A stretch of DNA of 5,542 nt from Gammaproteobacteria bacterium (lineage in GTDB: Bacteria; Pseudomonadota; Gammaproteobacteria; Arenicellales; JAOTYS01), in contig JAOTYS010000330.1 of the NCBI GenBank assembly GCA_029861795.1, positions 1 through 5,542 of the forward strand. Direction: 5' to 3'. A program made the position numbers and the translations under genes. Shown here one piece after another: positions 3,960-5,542 of this stretch; the first letter of the stretch is position 1; every line of letters starts with the position of its first letter. The notes below the pieces were generated by a model. The model was not told the DNA's origin. It did not search any database and saw only the letters and a program-made list of their open reading frames with translations.

Positions 3960-5542
3960 TTAATCACACTCACGTTCAATGTTGCAACAATGTGGCGCAT
4001 CTTCCGCAGCGGCGTCGGTCGACAGAATCTCGCCGGTTACGGGATTAGCGCGATAAGTGGTGCATCCTTTGAGGCCGAGTGAAAAAGCGTCTTCGTAGAT
4101 GCTACGAAAGTCGGGAAAGCTGAAATCCTCTGACACATTAATCGTCTTGGAGATGGCTTGATCCACGTGTGCTTGGATAGCCGCCTGCATCTTCAAGTGC
4201 GCAGTCGGAATCAATTCTCGTGCAGCGACAAAGTATGACGGCAATGGATTGGGCTTTGACCCTTGCTGCCATAGTCTCCAAGCAAAATCCGACACTTCGT
4301 GGTATGAGTAATTACCATCGCTCTCTAGGATTCTTCGTGTGTGGTTGAATGCAAACACCGGCTCTATTCCGCTAGATATGTTATTGGCTAATAGACTGAT
4401 AGTGCCGGTGGGGGCGATTGCGGTGACATGACTGTTGCGCAAGCCGGTGTCGGCAATTCCGGCTTGTATATCCGGTGGTAGAGACTGGATAAATGAGTTC
4501 TTTAGATGGGAATTCCGCTCAAGAAATGGAAAGGGAGATTTATCCCGTGAGAGTTCAATGGAAGCTCGGTACGCTTCATGACAGATCAATTGCATAATTG
4601 ACGCTGCCTGTGCGCGGGCCTCTTCAGAACCATAGTGTAGACCCAGCATGATAAGTGTGTCGGCCAGCCCCGTGATACCTAAACCGATGCGGCGAGTGCC
4701 TATTGCCTGCCCACGCTGTGACTCAAACGGGTACCGAGAGATGTCGATTACGTTGTCTAACATGCGAACGGCGATTGGAACGTTATCGATTACGGATTGG
4801 GTATCGATATGGGCGTTTTCTGAGAAGGGTTCACGTACGTAGTGGGTCAGGTTTATTGAGCCTAGATTACATGCGCCATATGGAGGCAGCGGCACTTCTC
4901 CGCAGGGATTTGTGGCGCTGATCACTTCTCGATATTGCAGCGGATTAGTGTGATTGATCCGATCTATGAATAGTACGCCGGGTTCCGCATACTCGTAGGC
5001 CGCTCGAATCAATCGATCCCATAGTTCGCGAGCGCTGACGACTCTGAGCACATCACAGGGCACGGGTTCGGCGGTGCCAGTCCAGGCACGATAGATTGGC
5101 TCATGGGTATTACTGGCGTTTGAGTTCTCGGTAAGCTCTTCAGACGGAAAGATAAGCGGCCAGTCAGCATTAGCTTGTACAGCTTGCATGAACTGGTCGG
5201 TGATCAGTACCGAGAGATTGAAATGTCGCAATTCCCGCTTGTCGCCTTTTGCACTGATAAATTCTTCGATATCTGGATGATCGCAACGCAATGTGGCCAT
5301 CATGGCGCCACGTCGTGCGCCGGTAGACAGCACTGTGGCACAAGTGCTATCCCAAATTCTCATGAAAGACACAGGTCCGGATGCGATAGCTCCAGAGCTT
5401 TTGGCGCGACTACCGGCGGGTCTCAGGGTGGAAAAATCATAGCCGACTCCCCCACCTTGTTGCATCGTCAGGGCGCCCTCCTTTAGCGAATTGAAGATTC
5501 CATCCATGGAGTCTTCGATTATCCCCATGACGAAACAATTGA
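3960..5542 (-). CDS. nrdJ: Class II (adenosylcobalamin-dependent) ribonucleoside-diphosphate reductase, 5' end outside window
   Basis: Reduces ribonucleotides to deoxyribonucleotides using a radical from coenzyme B12, needing no oxygen and no NrdB subunit. The frame stays open to the right edge. The codons before the Met at 5528 read N-C-F-V, matching the family segment with the first redox cysteine (codon 5537-5535), so that Met is internal and roughly 100 or more residues are missing. Numbering from that Met: GALTMQQGGGVGYDFSTLRP 18-37; ATLRCDHPDIEEF 78-90; catalytic NPCGE with Asn207, thiyl Cys209 and Glu211; second redox Cys220 (GACNLGSINL), 11 residues on as in Thermotoga NrdJ; IGLGITGLAD 281-290; phosphate loop PTGTISLL 373-380; GCTTYRANPVTG about 488-499. 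The chain ends soon after, with a tail carrying Cys514, Cys515 and Cys521, and lacks the C-terminal TSCPD-type domain of long NrdJ proteins. The ending resembles NrdJa of the split NrdJa/NrdJb systems, but no NrdJb gene follows. The promoter is outside the window. Confidence 0.93.
   Translation of the reverse strand, partial: NCFVMGIIEDSMDGIFNSLKEGALTMQQGGGVGYDFSTLRPAGSRAKSSGAIASGPVSFMRIWDSTCATVLSTGARRGAMMATLRCDHPDIEEFISAKGDKRELRHFNLSVLITDQFMQAVQANADWPLIFPSEELTENSNASNTHEPIYRAWTGTAEPVPCDVLRVVSARELWDRLIRAAYEYAEPGVLFIDRINHTNPLQYREVISATNPCGEVPLPPYGACNLGSINLTHYVREPFSENAHIDTQSVIDNVPIAVRMLDNVIDISRYPFESQRGQAIGTRRIGLGITGLADTLIMLGLHYGSEEARAQAASIMQLICHEAYRASIELSRDKSPFPFLERNSHLKNSFIQSLPPDIQAGIADTGLRNSHVTAIAPTGTISLLANNISSGIEPVFAFNHTRRILESDGNYSYHEVSDFAWRLWQQGSKPNPLPSYFVAARELIPTAHLKMQAAIQAHVDQAISKTINVSEDFSFPDFRSIYEDAFSLGLKGCTTYRANPVTGEILSTDAAAEDAPHCCNIERECD

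Overview
This is a bacterial window with four protein-coding genes, two of them cut by the window edges. The arrangement is ATPase (+), S-adenosylmethionine synthetase (-), dodecin (+), ribonucleotide reductase (-). A typically bacterial dodecin, a B12-dependent NrdJ of the type common in Proteobacteria, and FNR/ANR-type operator sequences point to a proteobacterium, probably beta or gamma. That placement is inference, since there is no rRNA or other taxonomic marker here. The S-adenosylmethionine synthetase is of the archaeal family, which is scattered and uncommon in bacteria.

Layout. Bases 3-2135 hold the last ~710 codons of a P2-type (Ca2+-ATPase-like) cation pump that starts upstream of the window. 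Its stop codon lies 13 bp from the stop of the convergent gene at 2149-3366, a full-length archaeal-type methionine adenosyltransferase. A 291-bp intergenic region (3367-3657) separates this gene from a divergent 66-residue dodecin gene (3658-3858). After a ~100-bp gap carrying one imperfect hairpin comes the end of a convergent class II (adenosylcobalamin-dependent) ribonucleotide reductase gene. It fills 3960 to the right edge and is missing its 5' part.

The most notable signal is in the divergent intergenic region. A perfect FNR/ANR-type site (TTGAT-N4-ATCAA, 3533-3546) is centred 41.5 bp from the start predicted by a good -10 hexamer (TATGAT, 3569-3574) in front of dodecin. This is the textbook geometry of a class II FNR-activated promoter. 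A second site, one base off consensus (3465-3478), sits 68 bp away. It has the same spacing to a weaker -10 hexamer facing the S-adenosylmethionine synthetase. The two genes may therefore be switched on together when oxygen falls.

How the genes may fit together (inference). The class II ribonucleotide reductase makes deoxyribonucleotides without oxygen and needs adenosylcobalamin. S-adenosylmethionine supplies the methyl groups for corrin synthesis and feeds radical-SAM enzymes used in anaerobic life. Dodecin buffers flavin. A cation pump would complete a low-oxygen survival locus. Only the twin operators are direct sequence evidence for this. Control of the ATPase and reductase genes cannot be judged because their 5' ends are outside the window.
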